From Bacillus massilioanorexius (GTDB taxonomy: Bacteria > Bacillota > Bacilli > Bacillales > DSM-1321): 50,912 bases of DNA. The DNA lies in NCBI RefSeq assembly GCF_902374955.1, contig NZ_CABKRX010000092.1:1-50912 (forward strand), read 5' to 3'. A program made the position numbers and the translations under genes. The notes under the pieces were generated by a model, which had not been told where the DNA came from, searched no databases, and worked only from the letters and a program-made list of their open reading frames with translations. Positions within the stretch are counted from its first letter, which is position 1. Every line of letters starts with the position of its first letter. Below are positions 23,989-32,941 of the stretch, piece by piece.

Positions 23989-26580
23989 ATGGAAAATGGT
24001 CTGTCGACGAAGGAAATTCAAATTAGACAAGAGACGTTCGGGTTTAATGAATTGGAAGCAAAAGAAAAGGTGCCATTATGGAAGCTATTTTTAGAAAACT
24101 TTAAGGACCCAATGGTCATTGTTTTACTCATTGCAGCTGGCGTACAGATAGCTTTAGGAGAAATTGTTGAATCCGTTATTATTTTCCTTGTATTAGTGAT
24201 AAACTCTATCATTAGTGTCGTACAGACAAAAAAAGCCGAAAGCTCATTAGAGGTATTAAGTGAATTATCGGCACCTGAAGCTAAAGTTATACGAGATGGG
24301 ATTAAACAAAATATTCCAGCAAGAGAATTAGTTGTAGGTGATCTCGTATATTTAGAAGCAGGTGATTATGTACCTGCTGATGGCCGTTTAATAGATTCAG
24401 GCAGTTTAAAAGTAGATGAAGGAATGCTAACTGGAGAGTCAATAGCTATTGAAAAAAACATCTCTGTTATAGAAAATAAAGTACCACTTGGAGATCGTTT
24501 AAACATGGTATTTAGCGGCTCAATGATTGTGTATGGCAGAGGAACATTTGTAGTCACCGATATTGCTGAAAACACAGAAATTGGAAAAATTGCTAATTTA
24601 CTCGAAAGTGCTGCTGCTAAACAAACACCACTACAACAAAAACTAGAAAGATTTAGTAAGAAGCTAGGCATTGCCATATTGATTCTATGTGTTTTGATTT
24701 TTGCAGTAGAAGTAGGACGAGTGTTAATGGAAAATAATACACCTGACTTAACAACATCCGTTTTACAAGCTCTTATGTTCGCCGTGGCCGTTGCAGTAGC
24801 TGCTATACCAGAGGCTTTATCCTCAATCGTGACAATCGTATTAGCTGTAGGAATGAATAAAATGGCAAAACAAAATGCTATAATACGAAAGCTACCTGCA
24901 GTTGAAACACTAGGTTCTACAACGGTTATTTGTACCGATAAGACAGGAACATTAACACAAAATAAAATGACAGTCGTTGATTGCTTTTTACCTATTAACA
25001 AAACCAATAAATTTGATTTAAATCAACAGAAATGGACGGATAGTGAACGATGGTTATTGCATATCGCAATACTTTGTAATGATTCAACGATTAACGAAGA
25101 GGGCAATGAATTAGGTGATCCTACAGAAGTTGCTCTTCTCACATACGGCTTAAAAAATAACTTGAATGCAAATTCTATTAGAGAAACGTTTCCACGTCAG
25201 GCTGAAATTCCATTCGATTCCGACCGGAAACTGATGTCTACGATACATATATTTGATGAGCAAAAAACAATGCTTGTAAAAGGTGGACCAGATGTTTTAT
25301 TCAATCGTTGTTCACATGCGTTGATAGAAAATTCTGAAGTTCCCATAACTCAACAGATTTTAGATACTTTCCATCAAGCCAATGAAGATTTTTCTAATAA
25401 AGCATTGCGTGTTTTAGCTTATGCGTATAAAAAGATACCGAATAACCAAACATCAGTAACTATAGAAGATGAAGATAATCTTGTTCTAGTTGGACTTACA
25501 GCCATGATAGATCCACCTAGGGAAGCTGTATATGCCTCAATGGAGGAATCGAAACAAGCAGGAATACGAACTATTATGATTACAGGCGATCATAAAACAA
25601 CTGCTCAAGCCATAGGTAGAGACATTGGCTTAATGAATGACGGAGATGTAGCAGTAACGGGACCTGATTTAGATAATATGACAGAAGAAGAACTAAATCA
25701 AAAATTAGAACATATTTCAGTCTATGCTCGTGTTTCCCCCGAAAATAAAATTCGTATTGTTAAGGCATGGCAGAAAAAAGGAAATATTACCGCTATGACT
25801 GGAGACGGTGTAAATGATGCTCCAGCATTAAAACAAGCTGACATCGGGATAGCAATGGGTAGCGGGACGGATGTAGCTAAGGATGCCGCTGCAATGATTT
25901 TAACTGATGATAATTTTGTTTCCATCGTTAATGCTGTTGGTGTTGGTAGAACCGTATTTGATAATATAAAAAAATCAATTGCCTACCTATTCGCTGGTAA
26001 TTTAGGTGCTATCATAGCCATCCTTTTTGCGCTTTTCTTCAATTGGGTGAATCCTTTCACAGCGTTACAACTGTTATTTATTAATTTAGTTAATGACTCT
26101 TTACCTGCCATTGCATTAGGAATGGAAAAAGCTGAGCCAGATATTATGAAACGAAAGCCTAGAGATTTAAAAGAAGGCATTTTTGCAGGTGGAACGATGC
26201 AGGCCGTTATAATAAGGGGGGCTCTTATAGGAATTGCTGTAATCATCTCTCAATATATCGGTATGAAGGAATCTGCTGAAGTAAGTGTAGCTATGGCATT
26301 CACAACTTTGATCTTAGCACGTACTTTACAAACTTTTGCTGCTCGATCTAATAGGCAAACAGCTATTCAATTAGGCTTCTTTAGTAATAAATATGTATTC
26401 GGTGCAGTGGCAGTATGTTTATGTTTATATGCCATTACAATACTGCCTGGTGTCCGTAGCGTATTCTCTATCCCTTCGTCATTCGGATTTAACAATTGGT
26501 CTATTGCTGCTGGATTAGCTTTACTTACGGTTATTATTATGGAATTAGCAAAGTTGGTTCGTGTAAGAACAAGTAAATAA
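23989..26580 (+). CDS. P2-type Ca2+-transporting ATPase (LMCA1-like)
   Basis: A cation pump of 863 residues that exports Ca2+ at the cost of ATP. It is strikingly similar to Listeria LMCA1. Key elements: actuator motif TGES (148-151), transmembrane ion-binding PEALSS, phosphorylation site DKTGT (Asp317), nucleotide-binding KGGPDV, hinge TGDGVNDAP (about 604-612), and NLVNDSLPA in membrane helix 6. About ten membrane segments are expected. The start given is ATG 23989, preceded by GGAAG at very short distance; the natural N-terminus of about 18 more residues lies in another frame from GTG 23937. If the frameshift is real, the pump lacks its first helix of the actuator region but may still work. 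Confidence 0.88.
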   Translation: MENGLSTKEIQIRQETFGFNELEAKEKVPLWKLFLENFKDPMVIVLLIAAGVQIALGEIVESVIIFLVLVINSIISVVQTKKAESSLEVLSELSAPEAKVIRDGIKQNIPARELVVGDLVYLEAGDYVPADGRLIDSGSLKVDEGMLTGESIAIEKNISVIENKVPLGDRLNMVFSGSMIVYGRGTFVVTDIAENTEIGKIANLLESAAAKQTPLQQKLERFSKKLGIAILILCVLIFAVEVGRVLMENNTPDLTTSVLQALMFAVAVAVAAIPEALSSIVTIVLAVGMNKMAKQNAIIRKLPAVETLGSTTVICTDKTGTLTQNKMTVVDCFLPINKTNKFDLNQQKWTDSERWLLHIAILCNDSTINEEGNELGDPTEVALLTYGLKNNLNANSIRETFPRQAEIPFDSDRKLMSTIHIFDEQKTMLVKGGPDVLFNRCSHALIENSEVPITQQILDTFHQANEDFSNKALRVLAYAYKKIPNNQTSVTIEDEDNLVLVGLTAMIDPPREAVYASMEESKQAGIRTIMITGDHKTTAQAIGRDIGLMNDGDVAVTGPDLDNMTEEELNQKLEHISVYARVSPENKIRIVKAWQKKGNITAMTGDGVNDAPALKQADIGIAMGSGTDVAKDAAAMILTDDNFVSIVNAVGVGRTVFDNIKKSIAYLFAGNLGAIIAILFALFFNWVNPFTALQLLFINLVNDSLPAIALGMEKAEPDIMKRKPRDLKEGIFAGGTMQAVIIRGALIGIAVIISQYIGMKESAEVSVAMAFTTLILARTLQTFAARSNRQTAIQLGFFSNKYVFGAVAVCLCLYAITILPGVRSVFSIPSSFGFNNWSIAAGLALLTVIIMELAKLVRVRTSK

Positions 26581-26584
26581 TGAT

Positions 26585-26635
26585 GAAAAGGGCTGTTCAA
26601 AAGGTGATTTTTATTCACTTTTTTTGACAGCCCCT
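26585..26635. terminator. Hairpin between the convergent ATPase and EamA genes
   Basis: Arms GGGCTGTTCAAAAGGTGA (26590-26607) and TCACTTTTTTTGACAGCCC (26615-26633) pair with a bulge. Tail T's are weak in both directions, but the position between convergent genes suits a shared terminator. Confidence 0.6.
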
Positions 26636-26751
26636 ACACTTTAATTAGAAATATTTTGTAAAAAAGCTGTTTTTACGATCTTAATCATATTAATATTTCT
26701 TATTGGTGAGAATAGGAATTAGACAAAACATCTTCCTTTTACGAATTTACT

Positions 26752-27669
26752 TTATTCGGCTATTTTCACTTCATTATGTTGACTTTTCTTTGTTCGTGAA
26801 GAAATAATAACACTAAAAATAACAATAACTCCACCTACAATTTGATACCATCTTATTACTTCATCTGTTAATAAAGGAGCTAAGATAGCTGCAAAAATAG
26901 GCAAGAGGTTTAAATATATTCCAGCTTTAGCAGCACCTACTTTGGCAACGCCATTATTCCAACATAAAAAAGCAATAACTGCTGCAAAAAATCCTACATA
27001 GAAGATAATACTTATGGATGTAGGATTCCATATTATATGCTGAGTTGAACGAGCCATTTCATATAGGAAAAATGGAGCTAGCATGATTAGACCAATAAAC
27101 GTAGTTATATAAAAACTAGTGTAAGTTGGCAAAATATTCGCATATTTTTTTACATAGATTGAATACAGCGCCCAAATTAAAACAGCAATGAGAACAAGTA
27201 AATCACCTTTGTTAAAAGTGAATGAAGTGATATTATCTAATGAACCTCTAGATATAGTAAATAAAACTCCAATAATAGAAAAGATAATTCCTAACACTTG
27301 AGATCTTGTAATTTTTTCAGACAAAATAATGATTGATAAAATGGCTATAAATATGGGGGTTATCGGATTGATAACCGCTGCATTTATAGAAGTTGTCCAA
27401 TGTAACGAAATATAAATGAGTGTATTATAACCAGCTACTCCTGTAGCAGACATTAGTAAGATAATCCATTTATGATTCCATAATACTTGTCGATCTCTTA
27501 AAAAAGCTTGAAACAAAAAGGGAGTTAAAACCAAAAATGCAATCAACCAACGCAAAAAAGCGAATGTGAATGGAGGAAAGTATTCCTTACCAATACTTCC
27601 GAGTACAAAATTTCCACCCCAAAATATATTTGCAACTACTAGTAGGACATAAGGATAATTTTTATTCAT
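26752..27669 (-). CDS. EamA-family (DMT) metabolite exporter
   Basis: A 305-residue membrane protein with ten predicted membrane segments in two EamA repeats (each about 140 residues). Typical patterns are ANIFWGGNFVLGSIG, FLRWLIAFLVLTP, and in the second half AVLIWALYSIYVKKY and LLPIFAAILAPLLTDE. Family members export amino acids, nucleosides or other small metabolites. Start ATG 27669 follows AAAGGTG by 9 nt; an upstream in-frame start has no site. It lies about 40 nt after a small zinc-motif gene on the same strand. The substrate is unknown. Confidence 0.85.
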   Translation of the reverse strand: MNKNYPYVLLVVANIFWGGNFVLGSIGKEYFPPFTFAFLRWLIAFLVLTPFLFQAFLRDRQVLWNHKWIILLMSATGVAGYNTLIYISLHWTTSINAAVINPITPIFIAILSIIILSEKITRSQVLGIIFSIIGVLFTISRGSLDNITSFTFNKGDLLVLIAVLIWALYSIYVKKYANILPTYTSFYITTFIGLIMLAPFFLYEMARSTQHIIWNPTSISIIFYVGFFAAVIAFLCWNNGVAKVGAAKAGIYLNLLPIFAAILAPLLTDEVIRWYQIVGGVIVIFSVIISSRTKKSQHNEVKIAE

Positions 27670-27706
27670 TTGTTGTTTCACCTTTACATATACCAATCAT
27701 TTCTTT

Positions 27707-27901
27707 TTATTTTTCTCCGGTTCCATTACAAGACTCACAATCTTTAATAGCAGGGTATAATCTTGTAGCTCGCTTGAATGCTTCATAATATGAAAATTGC
27801 CCACCATCTATTAATCGGATCAATTCATTATCGAGGTTTTCATATTGTTCATGCTTTTCATCAATTACTTTTCCATCAAAACATTCTGTACATTGTGCCA
27901 T
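27707..27901 (-). CDS. Small protein with two CxxC zinc-like motifs
   Basis: A 64-residue protein with CTEC near the N-terminus (Cys4, Cys7) and CESCNGTG near the C-terminus, the latter like a DnaJ zinc-finger repeat (CxxCxGxG). The four cysteines probably bind one zinc ion. AGGTGAAAAT precedes the ATG. It precedes the EamA exporter gene, perhaps in one transcript. I do not know its function; a small RNA- or protein-binding zinc protein is the best guess. Confidence 0.7.
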   Translation of the reverse strand: MAQCTECFDGKVIDEKHEQYENLDNELIRLIDGGQFSYYEAFKRATRLYPAIKDCESCNGTGEK

Positions 27902-28220
27902 ATTTTCACCTCATTTCCATTTTGAAATATATATAATGTATTAATCATACTACCAAATCTTATTTTGGTCATGAATTAAGATTTGATAAGGGTAGATTTG
28001 AAAGATATTAAGTTGAAATAAGGTTGCAATCAAATACAACTAGTAGTGTAAAGTAAAAGTAATTTTGCTACAGAGCCCCTCAGCAACATCCATTATTTGT
28101 TAAAAAATCCCAACATCAAGATCAAGATAATAAATTTTAAAAAATCATTATACAGAAAAAAGACAAAAATTTTATAGAGAAAGTATTTTGAAGTTTATGT
28201 TGATGCCAAAATAATTAAAA
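27902..28220. other. Gene-free stretch with a possible coding remnant
   Basis: This 319-nt gap contains no full gene. On the + strand at about 28070-28138 a frame reads YRAPQQHPLFVKKSQHQDQD-NKF and then stops, looking like the end of a lost gene, but the frame is closed upstream and this could be chance. It ends at a strong terminator that has no obvious gene in front of it. Confidence 0.3.
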
Positions 28221-28254
28221 ACGTCGCCAAATTGCTATTTGGCGACGTTTTTTT
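28221..28254 (+). terminator. Orphan terminator upstream of the recombinase gene
   Basis: Perfect 12-bp arms ACGTCGCCAAAT (28221-28232) and ATTTGGCGACGT (28237-28248) with a 4-nt loop and seven T's on the + strand, and A's on the other side. The nearest + strand gene upstream ends 1.6 kb away, so it may end an unseen small RNA or insulate the recombinase promoter. Confidence 0.85.
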
Positions 28255-28255
28255 A

Positions 28256-28264
28256 TGGTATAAT
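28256..28264 (+). promoter_or_regulatory. Extended -10 promoter of the recombinase gene
   Basis: TGGTATAAT is a perfect extended -10 element, placed 38 nt before the recombinase start and immediately after the orphan terminator. No -35 is recognisable. Confidence 0.6.
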
Positions 28265-28301
28265 TGGACAATACGACACGATTTTTACGGAGGATAAGGA
28301 C

Positions 28302-29264
28302 ATGAAGGTAAAACTTCCAAAACTACTGAAAGATTTTTTAATTTACTTAACAACAATTAAAGGAAAATCCCCCCGTACAAGAAAAGAGTATCAGTATGAT
28401 ATAATTTTATTTCTCCGATACTATAAAGCATCTCAAGATGAAGACATGGAAGAAATGACAAAAGAAAATATCGAGCAAATTAGTATTCAAGATGTGACGA
28501 TTGAAACAATTAAAGAAATAACATTAGAAGATTTATATGGATTTTTGGAGTACTGTGAAGTGGTGAGACATAATAGCGCCCATTCTAGGGCAAGAAAAGT
28601 GGCTTCTATTAAATCTTTTTTTAAATATGTTACGGTCAAACGACGCTTATTAGAGTATAATCCAGCAGATGAATTAGAAAGTCCAAAGATCGGTAAGAAG
28701 ACACCCATTTATATGAATATTCAAGAAACAAAAATTTTTCTAGAAGGAATACAAAAAGGCAATCATTATTATCGAAATACTTGTATTATCACTTTTTTCT
28801 TGAATTTAGGTTTACGAGTATCAGAGCTCTGTAATTTAAATTTACAATCCATTCACGGCGATAGCATTCATATAATAGGTAAAGGAGATAAGGAACGAAC
28901 GATTTTTTTAAACCAATCTTGCTTGTCAGCACTAGAGGACTATATAAATCATGAGCGAAATCAATTGACAGGAATTGAAAATGAAAAAGCCGTTTTTTTA
29001 TCTCAAAAGAGAACGAGAATTTCAAGAAGAAGTGTGGAGCGGATTGTTGCTAGCATTAATCTACAATCTGGGTTAAACAAGGAAAAACTATCCCCACATA
29101 AACTTAGACATACCTCAGCAACCTTACTATATAAAAATGGAGCAGATATTAGAAGTTTGCAATACATTCTTGGGCATGCTAGTGTATCAACAACACAAAT
29201 TTACACACATGTTGAGGACAAAGAGATTCGACATGTATTAGAAAACAACCCTTTAAACCTCTAA
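28302..29264 (+). CDS. Xer-like tyrosine recombinase
   Basis: A site-specific recombinase of 320 residues. The catalytic residues are all present: Arg172 (LGLRVSEL), Lys194 (IIGKGDKER), His266 and Arg269 (SPHKLRH), His292 (LGHAS) and nucleophile Tyr301 (TQIYTH). The N-terminal SAM-like DNA-clamping domain (residues 5-115) contains an acidic insert at about 45-78 (DEDMEEMTKENIEQI, then ETIKEITLED) that makes it longer than normal XerC/XerD (about 295-300). GGAGG 8 nt before ATG 28302 sets the start. No phage or transposon genes are near, and the gene sits 14 kb from dif, so a chromosomal role at the terminus is possible. It is unlikely to be the housekeeping XerC (codV) or XerD (ripX), which lie elsewhere in Bacillus. 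Confidence 0.85.
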   Translation: MKVKLPKLLKDFLIYLTTIKGKSPRTRKEYQYDIILFLRYYKASQDEDMEEMTKENIEQISIQDVTIETIKEITLEDLYGFLEYCEVVRHNSAHSRARKVASIKSFFKYVTVKRRLLEYNPADELESPKIGKKTPIYMNIQETKIFLEGIQKGNHYYRNTCIITFFLNLGLRVSELCNLNLQSIHGDSIHIIGKGDKERTIFLNQSCLSALEDYINHERNQLTGIENEKAVFLSQKRTRISRRSVERIVASINLQSGLNKEKLSPHKLRHTSATLLYKNGADIRSLQYILGHASVSTTQIYTHVEDKEIRHVLENNPLNL

Positions 29265-29266
29265 TG

Positions 29267-29290
29267 TAACATAATAATATTATGTTAACT
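29267..29290. repeat. Perfect palindrome just after the recombinase gene, with a dif-like arm
   Basis: TAACATAATA (29267-29276) and TATTATGTTA (29278-29287) are exact inverted repeats around one base. The right arm extended to TATTATGTTAACT (29278-29290) matches the dif half at 43566-43578 in 12 of 13 positions. The element starts 3 nt after the recombinase stop codon. It may be a recombinase binding site; a terminator role is unlikely because it has no GC stem or U-run. Confidence 0.45.
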
Positions 29291-29392
29291 AATGATTTTA
29301 TTAGGATTTCTAAGAAAAAAATGGTATTCTGAAAATAGTGTTCTTTGAACAATTTTGATTTAGGATTCGCTCATAAAGGAAGTGCTACGATA

Positions 29393-29998
29393 TTGAATTT
29401 AAGCATCCCATTTTTAATAGAACATTTTGCGTATTTTGGAATTGTGATAGCGTTAATAGGTGGTATGGTTGGTCTGCCTATTCCTGATGAAATTTTGTTA
29501 ACATATGTTGGCTATACAGTTTACCAAGGTCATTTATTATTATTCCCATCATTAATTGTTTCGATTTTAGGGGCTATGGGAGGGATAACAGTTAGTTACC
29601 TTTTAGGATATAAACTTGGTTTACCCTTTATTAAAAAATTCGGACATAAAATTCATATAACTGAAAAAAGACTTCACTACTCAGGTAAGTTATTTAAAAA
29701 AATGGGATCATATTTACTGTTTATTGGATTTTTCATTCCAGGAGTACGACATATAACGGCCTATTTAGCAGCAGTACATGGTTATTCTTTTAAAAGATTT
29801 TCGTTGTTTGCCTTTTCCGGTGCAATTGTATGGGTATCTACTTTTATTATTCTAGGTAATGTTTTAGGTAGTAAATGGATGCTCGTTGAATTTTATGTAA
29901 AGCAGTTATGGATGGTTTTTCTTCCACTCTTAATTGTTCTAGCAATATGTGTTATTGTTATTTATAGAAAAAAAATCACGTTGAAACAAAATGCTTAG
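29393..29998 (+). CDS. DedA-family membrane protein
   Basis: A DedA/SNARE-associated (VTT-domain) membrane protein, about 201 residues with five to six membrane or re-entrant segments. Family features are GLPIPDEILLTYVGY, SILGAMGGITVSYLLGYKLG, the FIPGVRH motif with its key Arg, and FSGAIVWVSTF. Members flip polyprenyl-phosphate carriers or phospholipids and support membrane potential. TTG 29393 is preceded by AAAGGA at 12 nt; TTG 29345 is also open but has no ribosome site and adds 16 polar residues. MprF downstream is another membrane-lipid gene. Confidence 0.8.
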   Translation: MNLSIPFLIEHFAYFGIVIALIGGMVGLPIPDEILLTYVGYTVYQGHLLLFPSLIVSILGAMGGITVSYLLGYKLGLPFIKKFGHKIHITEKRLHYSGKLFKKMGSYLLFIGFFIPGVRHITAYLAAVHGYSFKRFSLFAFSGAIVWVSTFIILGNVLGSKWMLVEFYVKQLWMVFLPLLIVLAICVIVIYRKKITLKQNA

Positions 29999-30003
29999 TA
30001 GAT

Positions 30004-30033
30004 AAAACCGTTGTTAGACAGCGGTTTTTTTAT
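30004..30033 (+). terminator. Terminator after the DedA gene
   Basis: Arms AAACCGTTGT (30005-30014) and ACAGCGGTTT (30018-30027) with one G-U are followed by a long T-run. Confidence 0.8.
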
Positions 30034-30071
30034 TTGAATGAACTAGTATTTCAATTCTAATGATTAAAAGC

Positions 30072-30101
30072 AGAGGAGTATCATTTAATAGATACTCCTC
30101 T
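30072..30101. other. Second, unexplained hairpin before mprF
   Basis: Perfect 11-bp arms AGAGGAGTATC (30072-30082) and GATACTCCTCT (30091-30101) with an 8-nt loop. It has no T-run and lies 45 nt after the DedA terminator, 148 nt before mprF. It could be a regulatory hairpin or protein-binding site in the mprF leader. Confidence 0.45.
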
Positions 30102-30248
30102 ATCATTTTCTAGCTTTGCAATCGTTGAATAGGTTAAATTATGTAAATACACATAAAATTCGTTTCAAAATACTAAATATTTGGTTTAAATTTATATAGG
30201 GCCTCACATAAAATGCAGCAAACATTCGTCAGAGGAGTTTTAATACAT

Positions 30249-32840
30249 ATGAAATCATTGAAAAAAATATTTAAAGTTCTTTTCCCGATATGTGTAATCG
30301 TTTATATCATCTATCGAGCTGAGGAAGAACTCCGTAACATATCCATTAAGGAAGTGCTACAAACTGCAGCTAATCTGAATAGGTTTGACATGATTGTAAT
30401 CGTTATCTTTGGTACTCTTTCGGTTCTAGTTATGTCGTTATACGATGATACATTAGTTCGTGCTATGAAGATAACTATTCCTAAGAAAAAGTATATTAAA
30501 ACGGCTTTTATAGCTAGCTCTATTAATTCTATTATGGGTTTTGGTGGATTAGCCGGGGCCAGTTTACGACATGTTACGTATCGCTCCTATACAAATCATC
30601 ATAAAGATTTAATGCAATCTATCACATGGATGACAACATCTGCGTTAAATGGATTATCATTTTTTTCTATTCTAATATTGCTTCATGTATTTCCTGCAAC
30701 TAAGTTGTTAATGGATAAACCATGGATGTTTTTCGTTATAATCGGTATGGCATTATTTTTACCATTTTATTTTATACTTGCCTATATAAATAGAAAGAAA
30801 GTAAAAAGTAAGGATCAAGAAATTTCTTTTTTTTCTATGAATATTCGTTTTACTTTAGCTAGCATTATAGAGTGGGCATTTGCAGCCATTATCTTAATTA
30901 TTCTTTTACAAATGTTTGATATTCAATTATCTTGGCGGATAGCAATGGGGATATTTATTATTTCTGCTATTGTTGGGGTAATCAGTTTTGTTCCTGGAGG
31001 ATTTGGATCATTTGATTTAACTTATCTTTTAGGTATGAGCTATTACGGCGTAGCCGAGGAAGATATCTTGTCAGTCATTTTATTGTATCGAATTGTTTAT
31101 TACATCATTCCTTTCTTAATCGCTTTATTATTTACCGTATTTGAATATACGGGCATTACCATTAGAAAAGTTGAGGATAAGCCCATTATTGGTCCTGCCA
31201 TTGAAACGACAGGAGTCGTTTGGGCTATATATCGTGATATTCTCTCTAAAATTGGATACTGGGCACTAAGTATCCTTGTACTTTATGCTGCATGGCTCAA
31301 TATAACATCTGTCTTAATAGTCCCAGTGAATGATTCTTTATTTAATAAAGCGATATTTGATCTATGCTATAACATCATACTAACATGCTCAGTTATTTTA
31401 ATTTTAAATATAAAAGGAATTTTTCATCGCACAAGAAAATCATTCTTATTTGTCAGTTTTGCTTTATCCTTAACGATAATTGCTCATCTAGCAAAATCTT
31501 TGGACTATCATGAAGTGATATTATTGGGGATCGTTTTGGCAGTATTGTTAAGTGTTCATAAACAATTTATTGTAGAAGATATGCTTGTAACGTTTTTTTA
31601 CTATATCCGTGTAATAATTTTAGGTTTACTTATTTTAGCTCTTTATTTTTATTTCGGCACAATCTTATCGACATTAGAGAATACAGAGGATTTCAGAAGT
31701 TTTTCTGAAGTAATAGAATCGACTGTATTTAGTCTTATTTTTGTTCCGTTCATTATGATTGGTGGTTCTTATCTATTTAATAGATTGAGAAAGAAAGAAA
31801 TAGGAGAAGAATTCGATTGCCAACGCTTTAAACAATTTCTTACAACTCATATTGGTAATTCATTAACATATCTAGGTTTTATGGGTGATAAACGAATGTT
31901 CTTTTCAAGCGATGGAAAAGCGTTAATTCTGTTTAGAAAATATAGAAACCGTTTGATTGTATTGGGAGACCCTAGTGGTGATCCCTCTTCATATGTAACC
32001 GTATTAACTGAGTTTATGAATCAAGCTAATCAAATGGGATATTTAGTTGTTTTTTATCAAATTGATCAGAAAAACATGCATTTATACCATGATTTTGGAT
32101 ATCAATTTTTCAAATTAGGAGAAGAAGCATACGTAAATATCGATGAATTTTCACTTAGTGGTAAGAAAAAAGCCGGCTTAAGAGCGACATTCAATCGATT
32201 TGAGCGCGAAGCTTATCAATTACAAATCAAGGATAGCATAAACGATGATGAGTATGCAGAATTACAATCGATTTCGAAACAATGGTTAGGCAAAAAGAAA
32301 GAAAAAGGTTTTTCTATTGGAGAATTTAATCGCCCGTATATCAACGCTTCACAGATTGCCATACTTCGAAATGCAAACAATGAAGCTATTGCTTTTGCTA
32401 CTATCATGCCAATGTATGAAAAGGGGAAATTCTCAATCGATTTAATGCGTTATTTACCAGACGCTCCAGTTGGAACAATGGATGCTATGCTCATTTACTT
32501 GTTTCAATACGCTAAGGAACAAGGTTTCCACTATTTTAATTTAGGTATGGCACCTCTATCAAATGTTGGAACTCAAAATGACGCATTCTTTGCCGAGAGA
32601 ATTGCTGCGAATGTATTTAATAACGTTCGATATATGTATAGTTTTAGTGGCTTAAGAAAATTTAAAGAGAAATATCACCCACAGTGGCAGGGAAAGTATC
32701 TAACCTACAGAAAAAATAAAACATTAGTTGCATCCATGATTTTAGTTACTAGGATGATATCTAAAGGGAATAGTTATAAGGAAAAGAATCCAAATCAAAA
32801 TCCTAGATTTACTCATAGAAGATTGAAGTTTCCGAGCTAA
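30249..32840 (+). CDS. mprF: Phosphatidylglycerol lysyltransferase MprF
   Basis: A bifunctional membrane enzyme of 863 residues that transfers lysine (or alanine) from aminoacyl-tRNA to phosphatidylglycerol and flips the product to the outer leaflet. This lowers the negative surface charge and protects against cationic peptides. The N-terminal flippase half has about fourteen membrane segments (GFGGLAGASLRHVTYRS, SFVPGGFGSFDLTYLLG). The C-terminal cytoplasmic synthase domain, from about residue 540, has FRKYRNRLIVLGDPSGD, GLRATFNRFEREAY, PDAPVGTMDAM and NLGMAPLSNVG. Length matches B. subtilis MprF (856). ATG 30249 follows AGAGGAG; an earlier in-frame ATG at 30213 has no site. Confidence 0.93.
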   Translation: MKSLKKIFKVLFPICVIVYIIYRAEEELRNISIKEVLQTAANLNRFDMIVIVIFGTLSVLVMSLYDDTLVRAMKITIPKKKYIKTAFIASSINSIMGFGGLAGASLRHVTYRSYTNHHKDLMQSITWMTTSALNGLSFFSILILLHVFPATKLLMDKPWMFFVIIGMALFLPFYFILAYINRKKVKSKDQEISFFSMNIRFTLASIIEWAFAAIILIILLQMFDIQLSWRIAMGIFIISAIVGVISFVPGGFGSFDLTYLLGMSYYGVAEEDILSVILLYRIVYYIIPFLIALLFTVFEYTGITIRKVEDKPIIGPAIETTGVVWAIYRDILSKIGYWALSILVLYAAWLNITSVLIVPVNDSLFNKAIFDLCYNIILTCSVILILNIKGIFHRTRKSFLFVSFALSLTIIAHLAKSLDYHEVILLGIVLAVLLSVHKQFIVEDMLVTFFYYIRVIILGLLILALYFYFGTILSTLENTEDFRSFSEVIESTVFSLIFVPFIMIGGSYLFNRLRKKEIGEEFDCQRFKQFLTTHIGNSLTYLGFMGDKRMFFSSDGKALILFRKYRNRLIVLGDPSGDPSSYVTVLTEFMNQANQMGYLVVFYQIDQKNMHLYHDFGYQFFKLGEEAYVNIDEFSLSGKKKAGLRATFNRFEREAYQLQIKDSINDDEYAELQSISKQWLGKKKEKGFSIGEFNRPYINASQIAILRNANNEAIAFATIMPMYEKGKFSIDLMRYLPDAPVGTMDAMLIYLFQYAKEQGFHYFNLGMAPLSNVGTQNDAFFAERIAANVFNNVRYMYSFSGLRKFKEKYHPQWQGKYLTYRKNKTLVASMILVTRMISKGNSYKEKNPNQNPRFTHRRLKFPS

Positions 32841-32941
32841 TCTACACATTTATATAGTGAATCATTTAAATAAGAACTATAGCATTTACTAAATAAATAT
32901 GATAACATTTACCTTTACACATATAGAGGACGTGATTGAAC

